Assembly (NCBI GenBank): GCA_028564675.1
Contig: JAOVVO010000077.1
Location: forward strand, 1 to 64,000
Reading direction: 5' to 3'
DNA: 64,000 bases
Source of the DNA: Onchocerca lupi
Taxonomy: Eukaryota > Nematoda > Chromadorea > Rhabditida > Onchocercidae
Both the position numbers and the translations under genes were made by a program. How positions within the stretch are numbered: position 1 is the stretch's first letter; every line of letters begins with the position of its first letter. The notes beneath the pieces were generated by a model that ran no database searches, was not told the DNA's origin, and saw only the letters and a list, made by a program, of their open reading frames with translations. Positions 63,601-64,000 of the stretch are shown here, piece by piece.

Positions 63601-63938
63601 TCAAAAATCTCTTAACTTAGATTCAAATATTTTTGAATTTGTATAATTACGTAGCACTTGATGGCAAAGCCAGCAAAATGTTTTCTGTTCAATTTGAAGT
63701 TGTCAGCGTTAAAAATTTTCATATCTTCAAAATTAGCATTTAAAACGCAGTCAGTGAGTATATTCGCTGATTGAATCGTAATCAAACGGATAATCATCGA
63801 TAAAAGCTTACGGATTCCATGGTTTTGACCTTCGGTGACCGCCTTCGAAGCTATTGCAACGAATAAAATAAAAAGTGCTGCAAGTGAATGAGGCGTTGAT
63901 GACCTGCAGTGCTGCTTCCATGAAATTATATTTTGCAT
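57646..63938 (-). CDS. Predicted secreted Gln-rich protein, 400 aa
   Basis: Seven exons (63812-63938, 63209-63378, 62903-63057, 60648-61016, 59006-59193, 58637-58764, 57646-57711) join in phase and give exactly 400 codons plus stop. The N-terminus has a polar start and a hydrophobic core (SLAALFILFVAIASKA), which looks like a signal peptide. Residues 40-150 are acidic then basic and Pro-rich (MPAWSTPLPRQKYVEPYKPF). A Thr/Arg-rich stretch is followed by a Gln-rich run at about 182-265 with Q runs broken by R, K, E and H. The C-terminus holds several Cys (C342 onward, including KCRCTYV), so a small disulphide domain is possible. The donor after the Gln run (CA|gtcatc, or CTTT|gttgac nearby) is the weakest joint. 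If it is wrong, the gene ends at a TAG at about 60612 and the last three exons form another gene. Family not recognised. Confidence 0.7.
60648..60924 (-). repeat. CAG/CAA trinucleotide-rich tract
   Basis: Imperfect (CAG/CAA)n, seen as CTG/TTG on the plus strand, within the fourth exon of the secreted-protein gene. Mixed codons (CAG, CAA, CGG, AAA) show it is not a recent pure expansion. Long open frames in the two other frames and on the other strand are by-products. Confidence 0.9.
61750..62752 (+). pseudogene. Nested gene with apparent frameshifts, family not recognised
   Basis: This lies on the opposite strand inside the third intron (61017-62902) of the Gln-rich gene. Exon one (61750-61902) starts MIRVEEFTNILRQM and ends LLEVK|gtcgtg. 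Exon two begins at 62025 (STIYLMLCFLNVLC) and includes DKTVVFIVFGTVLALRQIYG, which looks membrane-prone. From there the protein-like frame changes three times: near 62162-62185 (A and G runs), near 62251-62262, and near 62502-62512 (an A6G3 run). In-frame stops follow each change if uncorrected. A 47-base intron (about 62393-62439) is plausible. The last stretch reads LSESARTLFSALGYAILSPF and stops at 62752. The protein-like quality between breaks and the homopolymer positions allow either recent decay or assembly errors in a live gene. Confidence 0.55.
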
Positions 63939-64000
63939 CTTTTTTGTTTTGTCATCAACAAATAACTCCCTAAACCTTAAATATGAATACTCATGAATCT

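Overview
The window is nuclear DNA of a nematode, most likely a filarial (clade III) worm. It is strongly AT-rich (about 30% G+C by eye). Genes are split by small introns with TTTCAG-type acceptors. Several start codons lie 3-40 bases behind a strong acceptor with no upstream exon in view, as expected for spliced-leader trans-splicing. Two sets of decayed BEL/Pao retrotransposon gag sequence are present. The species cannot be named from the sequence alone. No bacterial operon, CRISPR, rRNA or convincing tRNA was seen.

Layout. 1-4.2 kb: decayed BEL/Pao gag copies in tandem on the minus strand. A broken Rep gene of a circovirus/cyclovirus-like CRESS-DNA virus sits inside one copy, and an unidentified ~660 bp block sits inside another. 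5.76-7.24 kb (+): four-exon gene for an unrecognised 184-aa protein. 7.2-11.5 kb: no convincing gene. 11.5-13.9 kb (-): rnr-2, ribonucleotide reductase small subunit, complete in nine exons. 15.2-17.7 kb (+): a second decayed BEL/Pao gag-protease. 18.1-18.6 kb (+): a doubtful small gene. 19.7-25.7 kb (-): a 13-exon gene for an unrecognised ~595-aa protein. 26.9-28.6 kb (+): STEEP1 (CXorf56) homologue. 32.6-36.5 kb (+): Tribbles pseudokinase (NIPI-3 type). 38.3-38.6 kb: a short Helitron-like relic. 41.5-42.9 kb (+): rpl-10 (uL16). 43.7-46.3 kb (-): two-PDZ-domain protein. 50.4-51.0 kb (-): an unidentified broken coding sequence. 51.7-54.8 kb (+): chromodomain plus chromo-shadow-like protein related to HP1. 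57.6-63.9 kb (-): a predicted secreted, glutamine-rich protein. A plus-strand gene with several apparent frameshifts is nested in one of its introns (61.75-62.75 kb).

The genes do not form one pathway. They are a mix of housekeeping genes (ribonucleotide reductase, ribosomal protein), regulators (Tribbles, STEEP1, HP1-like, PDZ) and unrecognised, possibly nematode-specific proteins. Exon models were built by hand from splice signals, reading frame and phase. For most genes the exon lengths sum to an exact multiple of three. Exceptions are stated in the entries.
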